The position numbers were made by a program, and so were the translations under genes. From Apium graveolens (taxonomy: Eukaryota > Streptophyta > Magnoliopsida > Apiales > Apiaceae), in NCBI RefSeq assembly GCF_009905375.1, contig NC_133655.1:170933141-170997140 (forward strand): a DNA stretch of 64,000 nt, in the 5' to 3' direction. Every line of letters starts with the position of its first letter. The first letter of the stretch is position 1. The notes below the pieces were generated by a model that saw only the letters and a program-made list of their open reading frames with translations, was not told the DNA's origin and did not search any database. Positions 48,241 through 59,375 of the stretch are shown in pieces.

Positions 48241-51229
48241 TGATAATTATCTGAAATAGGATGACGTTTATCCAAAACAAGATAGTGCTTATCCAAAACA
48301 GGATAGTGCTTATCCAAAACAAGATAGTGTTTATCTAAAAAGGATAATGTTTATCCAAAATAAACGTATTTATCGATCCAACACGATACATAACGTACTA
48401 ATATTCTGTAAATATAAATAGCCCTTTCTTATTTCATTTTCACGCGTAAAATCATAATCAGACAGTACAAACCCTGAAAACCAGAAAAAACTTTATTAAA
48501 ACACTGTATTCTTGAAAATCAATCGCACAAACGAAGGCGTTATCGAACTCCGATTCGGGCGTGCAATATATCAAAACGAAGCTCTCGAAATTCTCTTTCT
48601 GAATCAACCATTTGTTTTTGCCGAGAAATCTAGGTATTTTTCTGATTTAATTATTTAAATTGGAATTAATTATGGATTAAATTATGATTTTTTGTTCTTG
48701 ATGTTTTTGATATGATTTGATGGCATAATCGTGTAGATCTTTTCCTCCTGGTCAATTTGGTATATTATATGTCAAAAACTGAGTTCAATAACATGCTTAA
48801 ATTGATGTTTGATTCTCTGAAGGAAGAACTAGGGTTTATAGCTTTGAATGTTCTTAATTGAAATTTGGGTATTTCTTTGTTTGGGGTTATTCTTTGAAAT
48901 TGATTGCATGGATGAGTAGATCGTTTAACAACGAATCAAATGGTGTATTCGAAATCAACAAAACGATTCCTGGAATGATTCGATTGAGCTTCGCCGAAAA
49001 ACGTTGAGTACGACGGCGGAATTTTTCAGTCGATTATTCTGTGCAACTCGTTAGTTGTTTGACTGTTTTGCTACTACAGATGGAGTCCTGGGAGTATACC
49101 CTTTATCCCCTTTTAATTTGAAGTCGTTCTGGGATAAAAACCAGGTCGCCGGAAAAGCTTCCCGCCGGCGACCATGGTTTTCCGGTGGCCGGGGACGACG
49201 ACTGTAGAATTTACAATTTAGTCCCCAGGCTTTTGCAACCTCTGTAGTTTCAGTATTCTGTTTTGAAAATTTGTAAAAACCAGACTGTAGTTTTGAAAAT
49301 TTCAAAATTTGGATTTCTGTTTAGTATATTTTAAAAAAATGATATTTTTATTATTTTAAAAATCAGAAAATTGTTTATTTATTTATTTTAAATGCAGAAA
49401 AATTATTTTTAATTATTTATCTATTCAAAAATAAATCTGATTTATTTTATTAATTAATTTTAATTAATTTTAATTATTTTAATTAATCGATTAATTTAAT
49501 ATTAATTGATTGATTAATTTAGTTAATTATTAATTAATTTTAATTAATTTAATAATTGGATTTAATTATTTAAAATTGATTTAAAAATTCTGAAAAATAG
49601 TTTCGAGTTTTAAAATATTATTTTAAATTATTTTCAAGGCTCGATAATTATTATAAAATTATTTTAAAGTCAAATTTGGGTGTTCGAGCCCTATTATTTA
49701 ACTATAAAATGATTCAGAGTCCAATTTTAATTCCGAAAAATGTTCAAAAATTCGTATTAAATACTTGGAAAATCATTTTGACCCCGAATATTCTTTGAAA
49801 AATTATTTGGATTTAATATCTTACGTGCTATGTGTTATATATGACCTGAGTGCTGTATAAAATGATTGTTTGTGCATTGTTTGACTATTTCTGCTGTAAC
49901 TTTTAATCCGTACGTCGGATTTAGGTAAAATGAAGGGTAGATAGAAGGTTGTATCGAATAGAATGAGTTAAGAAATAGTGTTGATAAGTATATGTGATGT
50001 CTAACAGAGGAAGCAAGGTGTAGAAAAGGAAAGTAAGTGGTTAGTGAGTGGGAACCAATTGACAAGTGTTAGTGAAGTGAAAGCGAATTGATAAGGCAAG
50101 TGTCCCTGAACTTTCTTGTAATATACTTGTGAACACTTTTGAACTCTTTTCATTATGTTGAAATTATTCCTAGTAATTCATATTCTATATTGCAAGTACT
50201 TTGAAGTACTTAACCCTAAACCCTGATTCTTATTGATCTTGAGCCGTGAGCCTGATTTCTTATAAACCCTTGATTGTTGAATTCTTGGAAATAAACCACA
50301 CATATCCGATACTACTCCACAAATACATATCTACCACATACTGATCTTTGATATGAGATTGTTTATCAGATGAACCTTTATGTCTTGTATAACAGAAGAC
50401 CATTCCTTGTAACCTTTGCACCCTTGGTCTTCTACACTTTGATTCTTTTCTTGAATTGAAAGCCAAGTTCTTATTTATCTTGTTATACCTTTCTGGTGTT
50501 GTGAAGGACCTTATGCTTCAAGATAAGTGTTATTTATGATTCAGTTTATTGAATTACATTGCTTATCATGTTATTACTATGGAATTGGATTGTTTTTAAA
50601 TATGGACCAGATTCGTGGTCAGAACAGATTCGTGGTCGTATTAGGCCAATGTGTGCCTTGGATCCAGTATATAGAGCAAAGATGGGAGCCTTGCTCGGGG
50701 TTAGTGCGTGACTGATCAGCAGCCTAACCTTGGTTTTTAAAATAAAAGTGAATATCCAATTCTAATCATTATTTATCAGGAAACTTGATTCCCTATATCA
50801 TTTCAATTAATCATTATTAAATCTCAGTGCCGTCATTGTGACTTGCTGAGCTAGTTAGCTCACTCTTGCGAATATGTTTATGTTCTTTTCCAGTTAAAAA
50901 GGAATTTGGTGATGGCGAGGATCCCCAATCGAGTATGCCAGCTAGGTTTACAGGTTGAAGTGGAATGAGCTAGTGGAAGTTATGTGGTTTAGTGTGAGCT
51001 AAAAGTTGTAATAAAGTTTGACTTCAAATGTAAGATAAATAAATTTGGGATTTGGTACGTTTGTAATAAATAAGGTTGTGGCTTGTGGTCATACTTTAAA
51101 CTGTTGCGATCCTTGATTGGGGTAAGTAGGGTCATTGCATATATTATTATACTCATAAACAGATTTAAATATGGTGTGTGTATGTGTTATGGGCCCCAAA
51201 CATCTGACCCAGGTTTGGAGGGCGTCACA
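48241..51229 (+). repeat. 5' LTR of the truncated gypsy element
   Basis: 2989 bp, from TGATAATTATC to GGCGTCACA. A TATAAATA box at 48413-48420 follows the tandem repeat at 48266-48366. An AT-only low-complexity tract of TTAATTAATTTT type lies at about 49320-49600. The end block (CATCTGACCCAGGTTTGG) is of the same general type as other chromovirus LTR ends here. There is no gene; frames inside are short. Confidence 0.85.
48266..48366. repeat. 21-bp tandem repeat, about 5 units
   Basis: Unit GTTTATCCAAAACAAGATAGT with small variations; the last unit is partial. It sits about 50 bp upstream of the LTR TATA box, the usual place for retroelement enhancer repeats. Confidence 0.85.
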
Positions 51230-51233
51230 GGTT

Positions 51234-51245
51234 TGGCATCAGAGC
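51234..51245 (+). other. Primer-binding site of the truncated gypsy element
   Basis: TGGCATCAGAGC, one mismatch from the initiator Met tRNA complement, four bases after the LTR. Confidence 0.8.
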
Positions 51246-51427
51246 TAAGGTTTAAAGTCACTGCCACAAGCCTAGATTGTCGGGAATGGGTAGAGGGTTA
51301 AGATTAGTATTAGGAAATAAAGAAATAGAACGTTGAGAGGTTGAGTGCGGTTAAATAGTAGGTTTTAATTCGATTCGCGGTAATATTCGAGATTCTTATC
51401 TAGAAGTGTAATTATCAAATTGCGGCG

Positions 51428-51697
51428 ATGGAAGATTCCTTCTTTCGATATCGTCTGATCATTATCTCGGAGCCGTCAGTTGGAGGACCGTCAGCTGATC
51501 CACGCCCTGATCTTCTATCGGTGTCAGCTATAGTACAAGTTACGACAGTTGCACCATTACGAGCTATTCCATTTCGTGGTGTGAGACTAGACTTTATGGA
51601 GCCACTTTTGAGTATGCAGTCCCAGATGCTCTTATGGGGTGGGCTAGAGAAGCATTGAAGGATTTTGAAGGACTTGGTAGACCAGAGTTTCCATAAT
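51428..51697 (+). pseudogene. Small unidentified ORF in the gypsy leader
   Basis: MEDSFFRYRLIIISEPSVGG runs to VRLDFM at about 51600. A second coding-looking frame (TFEYAVPDALMGWAREALKD) then continues to a stop at about 51697, which suggests one frame with a one-base change near 51600. It lies 450 bp before gag. I do not recognise it. Chance open reading is possible. Confidence 0.3.
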
Positions 51698-52147
51698 GCT
51701 AAATGACAAGAATGATATGATAAGTGATATAAGTATAATAGTGTATAGTGTGTATTATTGGACTTTTGGTAGGACTATAGTGTGTATTATTGGACTTTTG
51801 GTAGGAGTGTGAATAAACTCGACCTGCTGAATAAGGAATAGACCGGTTGTACCTTTTCCTTTAATAAAATGTTTTGCGCTTGCACCACCAAACTTTGATA
51901 TATATCAGTACCCTTCCTTTCCAGCATTGTCATACGTGTTTTATCTTACTGTACCAGTTATGAAACTCTTGTGATAACATGTACCCTATTCCCCTTAACT
52001 ATTTACATTCTGTAAAGAAGCATGCAATTTATTTAGTTCAACTATTGAAAATGTTTTCAAAAAGAGATATTTCTATTTTTACAAAATCTTTTCACAAAAA
52101 GGAGTATGTTTTAGAGGCTAAATAAATTGTTTGATTCTTTACAGAAA

Positions 52148-53641
52148 ATGTCTACCAGAAGAAATACCCGTTCCACTAACCAGAATGAAGAAAACAACAA
52201 CAACAATAACAACAACAACACCCAAGACAACAACAAACAGAATGCCAACCCAGGTCCCGTAGACCCAACTGTGGCCCAGATTCTTCAGATCTTGGCTCAA
52301 CAAACAGTTCACCTGACTCAACAACAGCAGAGGCAGACCAACCCTCAGGTAACCTTTAAGAACTTTCAGGCGGTGAATCCACCAGAGTTTAAGGGTTCTA
52401 TAGATCCTATCGAGGCAAGAATCTGGTTGAAGGAAATTGAGAAGGCGTTTGCATTAGTCAAAGTGAGAGAGGAGCATAAGACTGAGTTTGCAAGTTATTA
52501 CTTGAAGAATGAAGCCACCTACTGGTGGGAAACTGTTAAGATGATGGAAGGTACGGATGATGTTACGTGGCATAGATTTAAGGAGCTGTTTTTAGAGAAG
52601 TATTTCCCTCAGTTTGTTCAGGATCAAATGGAGTTGAAATTTCTAGAGCTAAAGCAGGGAAATATGTCAGTGGCGGATTATGAAAGTAAGTTTGAGGAGT
52701 TGTCCAGGTTTGTGCCATCATATGTGGACACTGATAGGAAGAAAGCTAAAAGATTTCAGCAAGAACTTAAGCCATGGATCCGTGGGAAGGTGGCCATATT
52801 TGAGCTGGATACGTATGCGGGGGTTGTGCAGAAGGCTATGATTACGGAGACAGAAAGTGAAATATCTCAGAAAGAGAAGGAAGGTAAGAAGAGGAAGTTT
52901 GAGGGAAATGAAGGACAGTCCCAAGTAGGGAAGTTTCCAAATTTTAATCAGAGGAAGGGCAAGTTCCAGCCCGGAAGAAATTTTAACAGACGGAATACAG
53001 GCAACGGAGGCCAAGGTAACCGCCCAGCCATTGGGAACCATCCAACCCAGCAGAGGCTAGTTGTACCAGACTGTCAAGTCTGTGGAAAGAAACATTGTGG
53101 AGTTTGCAACAAGTTGAATGTGGTCTGCTACAGATGCAACCAGAAGGGGCACTATTCAAGGGAGTGTCGTAATCCTCCAACCAGAGAGCCAGTCAACAAG
53201 GAACAGCCTACCAAGAATCAGGCAGGCAAGGTTCTAGCAATTGGATTTACTTGTTTCAAGTGCGGAAAGCCAGGACATATCGCAAGGGATTGCAAGGCGC
53301 CAATTCCAGTCAACACCGCATTGCGTATCATGGGAGCTACTCCAACAATGAATGAATCTTCCAGAACTAGAGTTTATGACATGTCTGTGAAGGATGCTAT
53401 CGTGGATACTGATGTTGTGGCAGGTACGCTTACTGTGAACTCTTTATGTGCTAAAGTGCTAGTAGATTCAGGAGCAACTCGATCATTTATTTCTCAAGGT
53501 TTTGTTGATAAGTTGAATTGTCCAGTTGAATTGTTAAGTGAGATTATGACGGTAGAATTAGAAAATCAGGAGCGTGTATTTGTTAACCAAGTGTGTAAGA
53601 GCTGTGAGATTGAAATTACGAGCCATAACTTCAAATGCTAG
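52148..53641 (+). CDS. Gypsy gag-protease, 3'-truncated
   Basis: I chose ATG at 52148 (MSTRRNTRSTNQNEENN) because the 21 bases before it read from a TTG and are leader-like. An asparagine run is followed by the gag core (WLKEIEKAFALVKVREEHKT, YWWETVK, YESKFEELSRF), a basic region, and two zinc knuckles, CYRCNQKGHYSREC and CFKCGKPGHIARDC, after a CQVCGKKHCGVC block. The protease site LVDSGATRSFIS is at about 53458-53493. The frame is open to 53641 but ends three codons into foreign sequence, so protease is incomplete and reverse transcriptase absent. Gag itself appears intact: about 410 codons without a stop, unlike every other gag in the window. Confidence 0.9.
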   Translation: MSTRRNTRSTNQNEENNNNNNNNNTQDNNKQNANPGPVDPTVAQILQILAQQTVHLTQQQQRQTNPQVTFKNFQAVNPPEFKGSIDPIEARIWLKEIEKAFALVKVREEHKTEFASYYLKNEATYWWETVKMMEGTDDVTWHRFKELFLEKYFPQFVQDQMELKFLELKQGNMSVADYESKFEELSRFVPSYVDTDRKKAKRFQQELKPWIRGKVAIFELDTYAGVVQKAMITETESEISQKEKEGKKRKFEGNEGQSQVGKFPNFNQRKGKFQPGRNFNRRNTGNGGQGNRPAIGNHPTQQRLVVPDCQVCGKKHCGVCNKLNVVCYRCNQKGHYSRECRNPPTREPVNKEQPTKNQAGKVLAIGFTCFKCGKPGHIARDCKAPIPVNTALRIMGATPTMNESSRTRVYDMSVKDAIVDTDVVAGTLTVNSLCAKVLVDSGATRSFISQGFVDKLNCPVELLSEIMTVELENQERVFVNQVCKSCEIEITSHNFKC

Positions 53642-55760
53642 TACCAAGGCTATTCTTCAAGCCCACCTAGATTCTCTACATCTCATGAAGCTACAACAAT
53701 TAAGACAGAATCTGAGTGTGGATGAGCTCAAGAAGGATATAGCTGACTTTAAGTCCTACAATTCTGAGAAGCTTGATTCAATCATGCCCTTTGGTACCAT
53801 GCGGGAACTATTACTGAGACTGAGAAGAGAATCAGATGCTGAAAAGAAGATGGTCAAATTGGAGGAAAAAATTCAAGCTATTAAAAGCTCTGTGGTCACC
53901 ATTCTTCACAATCAACAGTCTCAAACTAGTCTTCTAATGCAACTGGCTAAAGTACAGGGCTTGACCCCTCTCCTTGATGATAACAAAAAGGGGGAGAATA
54001 AGAGGGAAATGGAAGGGGAGCCATCTACACATATACAAATATCAAAAGTGCTAGTTCCAGCCATCACTACTTCTCCAACACTTCAAATCAAAGGAAAGCT
54101 TGATGGAATTGATCTAATCCAGGTGAAAGAGCAAAGGAGAAAAATTGATGAAAGGATGCAACAAGTGTTTGGCTCTTCAACTACAAAATCCTTACCTGTG
54201 AAATATAGCACAAAAGTTGAGCCAATCATTATGGAGCACAAGCCAGTAAGGAGGAATAAGGTTGGAGAAACTTCTTTCAGGAACCTGAAGCCCATGGTAC
54301 TCAAGCCAACCACTAGATTCAACAAGGATTCTACAAAGAACCCTCTAAGCTTTGCTCAACTAAAAGAGGTGGATTTTCCTCTTCCAAAGCCTGATGAAGA
54401 GAAAGTTTTGGGTGGTAACATCATAAAGCACAAAGAGACCAAGGATGTAGTGGAAAGAATGAATATGGCTATCATCTATAGAGAGGGAAAGAGCATATGT
54501 GTGATGCAAGAACATCCCAAATTCTCAATAGCCAAGAGGGAAGAGACCAAGTGGCTAAAGGAAGAAGCTAAAAAGCTGAAGGCTGACAAAAGAGCACAAG
54601 CAAAGCTTGAAAAACAGCTAAAGTCAAGTCAAATTGAAGAAAAGAAGAAGATTGAAGACAAGAGTGAAGGAGAGAAGACTGAAAGCTTAAATATAGACAT
54701 GAGGAATATGGTTGATGAGAGTGTGGAGGAAAGGAGTGAGGAAAGAAAGGAATGGCAGAAAGGGAACAGAAAGAAGGTCAAGGCAAAAAGGAAGAGCGAA
54801 GATGACACTGAGGAAACCCAGTCACAATATAAACCACTACCTTCCATTCCTGAACCTATTGTGGCTGATCCCGGTATAAATATTCATGGTGAAACAATTA
54901 CCCCCAAAGAGGAACCTATTGATTGCGACACCATCAAATTGCCTACCTTCCTAACTACTTCTCCACCACCAAAGAAACTGAAAAGAAAATCCAAATCAAC
55001 ATCTCCCCTAACCTCAATTAAATTCACTCAGAAACATAAACCTAAGCCTAAGCCACAAGCCTCAAAGGATGATTATGTTCACATTTGTGACATAAAAGAA
55101 CATACCGATATTGAACTCTTCCTGGATGAGCTGGAGGAAGTAAGGGGAATAAATGCCTATAGACAGCTACCAGAAAGGCTAGTGTTCAAATATAAAGGAA
55201 ATATGTAAAGGACTTGGCCTCTTCAAAGAATTCTAAGTGAGGGCTATTCTACCTTGATTAGAGTCTACTCAGCTATCAAAAGGGATACTGGCTTTACCAG
55301 GACTGCCAAAACTGAGATTCTCAACAAGATTGCCAGCATAAGGAAGAATTGGTGAGAGTTAAATTCCTTGCCTAGAACATTACTCATCCCTGAACATGGA
55401 ATCACAATTCATAAATTACCTCATTGGTTGATGGAGTTCAGAGACAATAAAGGAGTCAGAAGTTTTTTCAGACTTGAAGACCAGCTTAAAATTGCCAGTA
55501 ATGGAACTCTCAAGGACATGCAATCTAAGTTGGACATCAGTGAAGAAAATGAAGCTGAATTCTACAGACAACTCCAACTCCAAGTAGTGGAAAATGACAG
55601 GAGGCTAGGGAAGAAAAAAAGGAACAAAGGAAAAGAAAATAATTTGCTCAGACTAAAGGAGCACCTTTGGAAACACTGTAAATCTTCAATTCTATCTCAG
55701 TACATACACTTTTGCAGCACTTTTGAATTTCTACTTGATTTCAACTCATATATTTGTTAA
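53640..55760 (+). pseudogene. Sirevirus D env-like ORF, duplicated middle and 3' part
   Basis: From 53640 the sequence repeats 46561-48240 (for example ILQAHLDSLHLMKLQQLRQN) with scattered substitutions, including a 21-bp in-frame deletion near 54122. It then goes past the gypsy insertion point to the end of the ORF. One frame is open from before the junction to 55208 (KYKGNM), so it nominally begins with gypsy codons read out of phase. After stops at 55206 and about 55352 a last part (LPRTLLIPEHGITIHKLPHW, then DISEENEAEFYRQLQLQ) ends at 55760. In this copy the stops seen at 46792 and 47107 are glutamine codons, so it is the better-kept copy. Confidence 0.8.
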
Positions 55761-55816
55761 GTGTTTTGTTATCATCAAGTTAACCCTGAATTTATGCCTA
55801 CAATTCTAGTAGACAT

Positions 55817-55830
55817 AAATAGGGGGAGAT
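55817..55830 (+). other. Polypurine tract of Sirevirus D
   Basis: AAATAGGGGGAGAT directly before the LTR start at 55831. Confidence 0.9.
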
Positions 55831-56900
55831 TGTTAGGAATATATGTATTAGTTTGATGATAAGTTAAACAAAACACTTAAGTAGAAATCTAGTATTTATA
55901 GCCTTAACGGATAAGACCATCTTGGTTATCCGTTAATGGAGTAGCTTTACTTAGAAATAAGTTTAGTAATGTAGCACATTTCAGTCTCTGCATTTAAGTT
56001 TTAATTCTTAGAAGTTGTGAGAAATTATAAGTCATGTTGACTACTAGTGGATATGCAAATAGGAGGGCTAATTGTAAATATTTCATGCCTTGTAATTTTG
56101 TATAAATGAAGTAGTATCAACTGATAGATTAAAGGCCCTCAACGGATGAGAAACAAAGCTTCAACGGATAACATCCATCAATGGATGAGTGCATCAATGG
56201 ATAAAGCTTCAACTGTTAAAGCATCAACGAATGTCACTAAAGCATCAACGGATAAAGCCATCAACGGATGAAAGCTTTAACGGATGCTTAGTTCCATAGC
56301 AGTTGATCGTTACAATTCATAAGCTGACAGAGGCACATGGGTTGACAGAGACAATTGGAATATGGTAGCCTCTTGGAGGAATCAAGAAAAAGCAGCATTT
56401 CCATTCTGGTGCAAACAAGGAAGTATTCAAAGATTCAAAGATTATCTTAGATTGCATTGGATAGAGAAATGAAAAAGAAACATGTGAGAAACTATTTTAA
56501 TTGTATTTTATCTTTGTCTTCACTTGTAAACTTGGTGATATATAAACCAAGTTGCAGCTAGTAATTAGATGTGAATTTTCCAAAACTGTTTAGAAAAACA
56601 TAGAGAGAAAATTATCTAGTTTGTAGTAGGAAGCAACTGTGATCAATTCTTTGTGTCACAGATTTTCTGAAATACACATCTCTGGGGGAACAACAAATCC
56701 ACCAGAAAAGTTTTTAAAGCCTTTGTGTTCTTTACATTGGTGTCTTGAATATACATCTGTCTGCACCTACTCAAAGCAATTCACACACATCTGTTCATCA
56801 TACACTTAGCTTTTGAAACTGCTCAAAACTTGAAAAAGTTTTGAGATTTACATTTAACCCCCCTTCTGTAAATCTCATTGTTAGTTCCTTGGGAATAAAA
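55831..56900 (+). repeat. Middle LTR of the Sirevirus D tandem
   Basis: 1070 bp, similar to 36570-37637 throughout. Its last dinucleotide is AA in place of CA (GGAATAAAA). Several motif copies are mutated here (for example TTAACGGAT at about 55903 and ATCCGTTAA at about 55927). It acts as 3' LTR for unit 1 and 5' LTR for unit 2. TATATAAA is at 56539-56546. Confidence 0.95.
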
Positions 56901-56902
56901 AT

Positions 56903-56914
56903 TGGTATCAGAGC
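56903..56914 (+). other. Primer-binding site, unit 2
   Basis: TGGTATCAGAGC after the middle LTR. Confidence 0.93.
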
Positions 56915-56960
56915 TAGCTCTTGACATACAAAGAGTTTAAAGATCTATTCTACTAACATC

Positions 56961-59375
56961 ATGAGTAAGAAGGATATTGGAGTGAAGATTCCAATCTTGG
57001 AAAGAGATAATTATCATCACTGGAAAGTGAAGATGCATCTACATCTTCTCTCCCAAGATGAAAGCTACATCAACTACATTGAGAATGGTCCTCACATCCC
57101 TCACAAGGTGGCCACAGCTGCCACTACCACAGTTGCTGTTAGACAGTCAATTCCCAAGCCAAAAGCAAAATGGACTGATGAAGATATTGAAAAGGTTCAC
57201 AAGGACAAGAAGGCCATGAACATCTGGTTTAATGGCCTAGACAAAGATATGTTTGATAATGTCATTAACAACCAAACTGCTAAGGAAATTTGGGATACTG
57301 TGCAACTTATCTGTGAAGGTACTGAACAAGTTAGAGAAAACAAAATGCAGCTTCTTATTCAACAATATGAATATTTTCATTCTGAAGAAGGAGAATCATT
57401 AAATGATACCTTCAATAGATTTCAGAAACTGTTGAATGGATTGAAGTTGTATGGCAGAGTGTACCAAGTCAAGGATTCTAACTTAAAATTTCTGAGGTCT
57501 TTACCAAAGGAATGGAAGCCTATGACTGTTTCACTAAGGAATTCTCAAGATTATAAGGACTTCATACTTGAAAGATTATATGGAATTTTGAAGACCTATG
57601 AACTTGAGATGGAGCAAGATGAGCTGTTGGAGAAGGAAAAGAGAAAAGGTGGATCAGTTGTACTTGTAGCTGAAAATGAGAGAACTGAAGCCAGGAATGA
57701 AGAAAAGATAATGCCAAGTCTCAAAATTGGCACAAGCAAATCAGAATCAAGCAAGGAAAAGGAGCAAGAAGCTGAGGTTGAAGACAATTCCATTTAAGAT
57801 GACTCTGATGATGTTGATGAACATCTGGTTTTTCTGTCCAGAAGGTTTGCAAAGATGAAATTCAAGAAAAACATTAGAGCCACTAAGCCAAACAAGAACA
57901 TGGTGGACAAATCTAAGTTCAAGTGTTATAACTGTGGCATAAGTGGAAACTTTGCAAGTGAGTGCAGAAAGCCAACTTCTGAAAAGAAGAAATTTGAGCA
58001 AGTAGATTACAAAAAGAAATATTTTGAATTGCTCAAACAAAAGGAAAGGGCTTTTCTAACTCAGTAAAATGACTGGGCAGCTGATGGAGCCAATGAAGAT
58101 GATGATATGGAGTATGTCAACTTAGCCCTGATGGTTAATTCTGAGGAAAATGAAACTAGTTCATCAAGCAACCAGGTAATTACTACTGACCTCTCAGCTT
58201 TATAAAAATGAATGCAATGAAGCTATAAATGACATGTCCAATGAATTATATCATTTACGTGTTTCCCTTAAATCACTGGTTAAAGAGAACACAAGAATTA
58301 AAGAGAATAATTTGTTTTTAAGTGATAGGAATGTTGTGTTAGAGGGTAAGGTAATTGAGCTTGAAAAGATTAAAATCAAATACTTATCTGTTGAGAGTGA
58401 ACTAGAAGAGTCTGTTAAGAAAGTAGAAGTTCTTTCTAGACAACTAGAACGTGAGCAAGAGGTAATCAAGGCTCGGAAAACATCTAGGGATGTTAGTGCT
58501 CAAATTGTCAAGGTCCAAGGAATTGAATCACTCTGTGAGAATGCCTGGAAGAAAAACAAAAAGGAAATAGAATTAATTGATGGACTGTCAACGGATGTGG
58601 AATCAACGGATGATGAAAGTCATCCGTTGAAGGAAGAAAAGGAGCATCCGTTGAAGGCTCATCAATTGAAACAGGCAAATGATTCTAAAAGGAATAATTT
58701 GAAAAATCTCAGTAAGAAGTTTGGTTCAACTTCCAAGAACTTTGTCAAAGAAGAAGCTAGCACATCCAAAGATGCCAGTAAGGTGATATAGGACACATGA
58801 CTTTAGATCAGTTGAAAAATAGGCTTAAGTTGGTTGAGGATAAAAAGGAAACTAAAAGAAAATCTAATAGAAATGGGAAGGTAGGGATTAACAAACACAA
58901 CAATTACACACCTGATAAGTATGCTCCTAAAAAAGGTTGTGTGCATTGTAGTAGTGTTAATCATCTATCTGTTAACTGCAAATCTGTTAAGAATGCTCCC
59001 ATGCCTTTAACTCCTTCCATGCCTAATATGTATATGTCACCACTGCATGCTATGCCTGTTATGTCTCAACAGAATCTACATGCACATTTTTCAAACATAC
59101 CATATATTAATAATCCTTATTTTGCTGCATTTAGTATGCCTCTAATGCCATACAACATGCCTATGTGGAACAATATGTTTGCACAATCTATGCCTCATCA
59201 AATTCAACCAAATGTGCTAAATGATTCTGTGACTAACCCTACACTTCAACCAACTACATCTGAGATCAAGGTTGACTCAAAGTTACCTAAGTCAAAAGGT
59301 GCAGGAAGTGTGAAGTCTAGGAAAAAGACTAACAAGGCTGGACCCAAGGAAACTTGGGTACCAAAATTAACTTGA
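56961..59375 (+). pseudogene. Sirevirus D gag, unit 2
   Basis: Same layout as unit 1. Breaks: CAA to TAA at 57795-57797, GAA to TAA at 58065-58067, TAA near 58203 after two small deletions, and a one-base deletion near 58786. The main zinc knuckle has lost its histidine (CYNCGISGNFASEC, about 57924-57965), while the second knuckle is whole (CVHCSSVNHLSVNC). Codons that are stops in unit 1 (37908, 39546, 39921) are sense here. A hairpin of two motif copies with a perfect 11-bp stem lies at 58603-58630. Confidence 0.92.

Larger units (their letters stand above)
48241..53639 (+). mobile_element. Truncated chromovirus-type gypsy element
   Basis: A complete 5' LTR (48241-51229), primer site, leader and gag-protease are followed by an abrupt junction, inside the protease region, with Sirevirus env sequence at 53627-53639. 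Reverse transcriptase, integrase and 3' LTR are missing. The left edge is exact: Sirevirus homology (compared with 55294) ends at GGCTT, where the LTR begins TGATAATTATCTG. Confidence 0.9.
36570..56900 (+). mobile_element. Sirevirus D, first tandem unit, with nested gypsy
   Basis: LTRs at 36570-37637 and 55831-56900 bound an internal region with primer site, gag, pol, an env-like ORF and polypurine tract, all on the plus strand. A truncated gypsy element (48241-53639) and a duplicated env segment enlarge it to about 20 kb. The right-hand LTR is followed not by flanking DNA but by a second primer site and internal region (56901 onward), about 97% similar by eye. Confidence 0.95.

Noticed and set aside
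54083..54847. Minus-strand frames opposite the env-like ORF
   Set aside because: They are hydrophobic shadows of a lysine-rich sense frame, also seen at 47007-47270 and 47573-47791.
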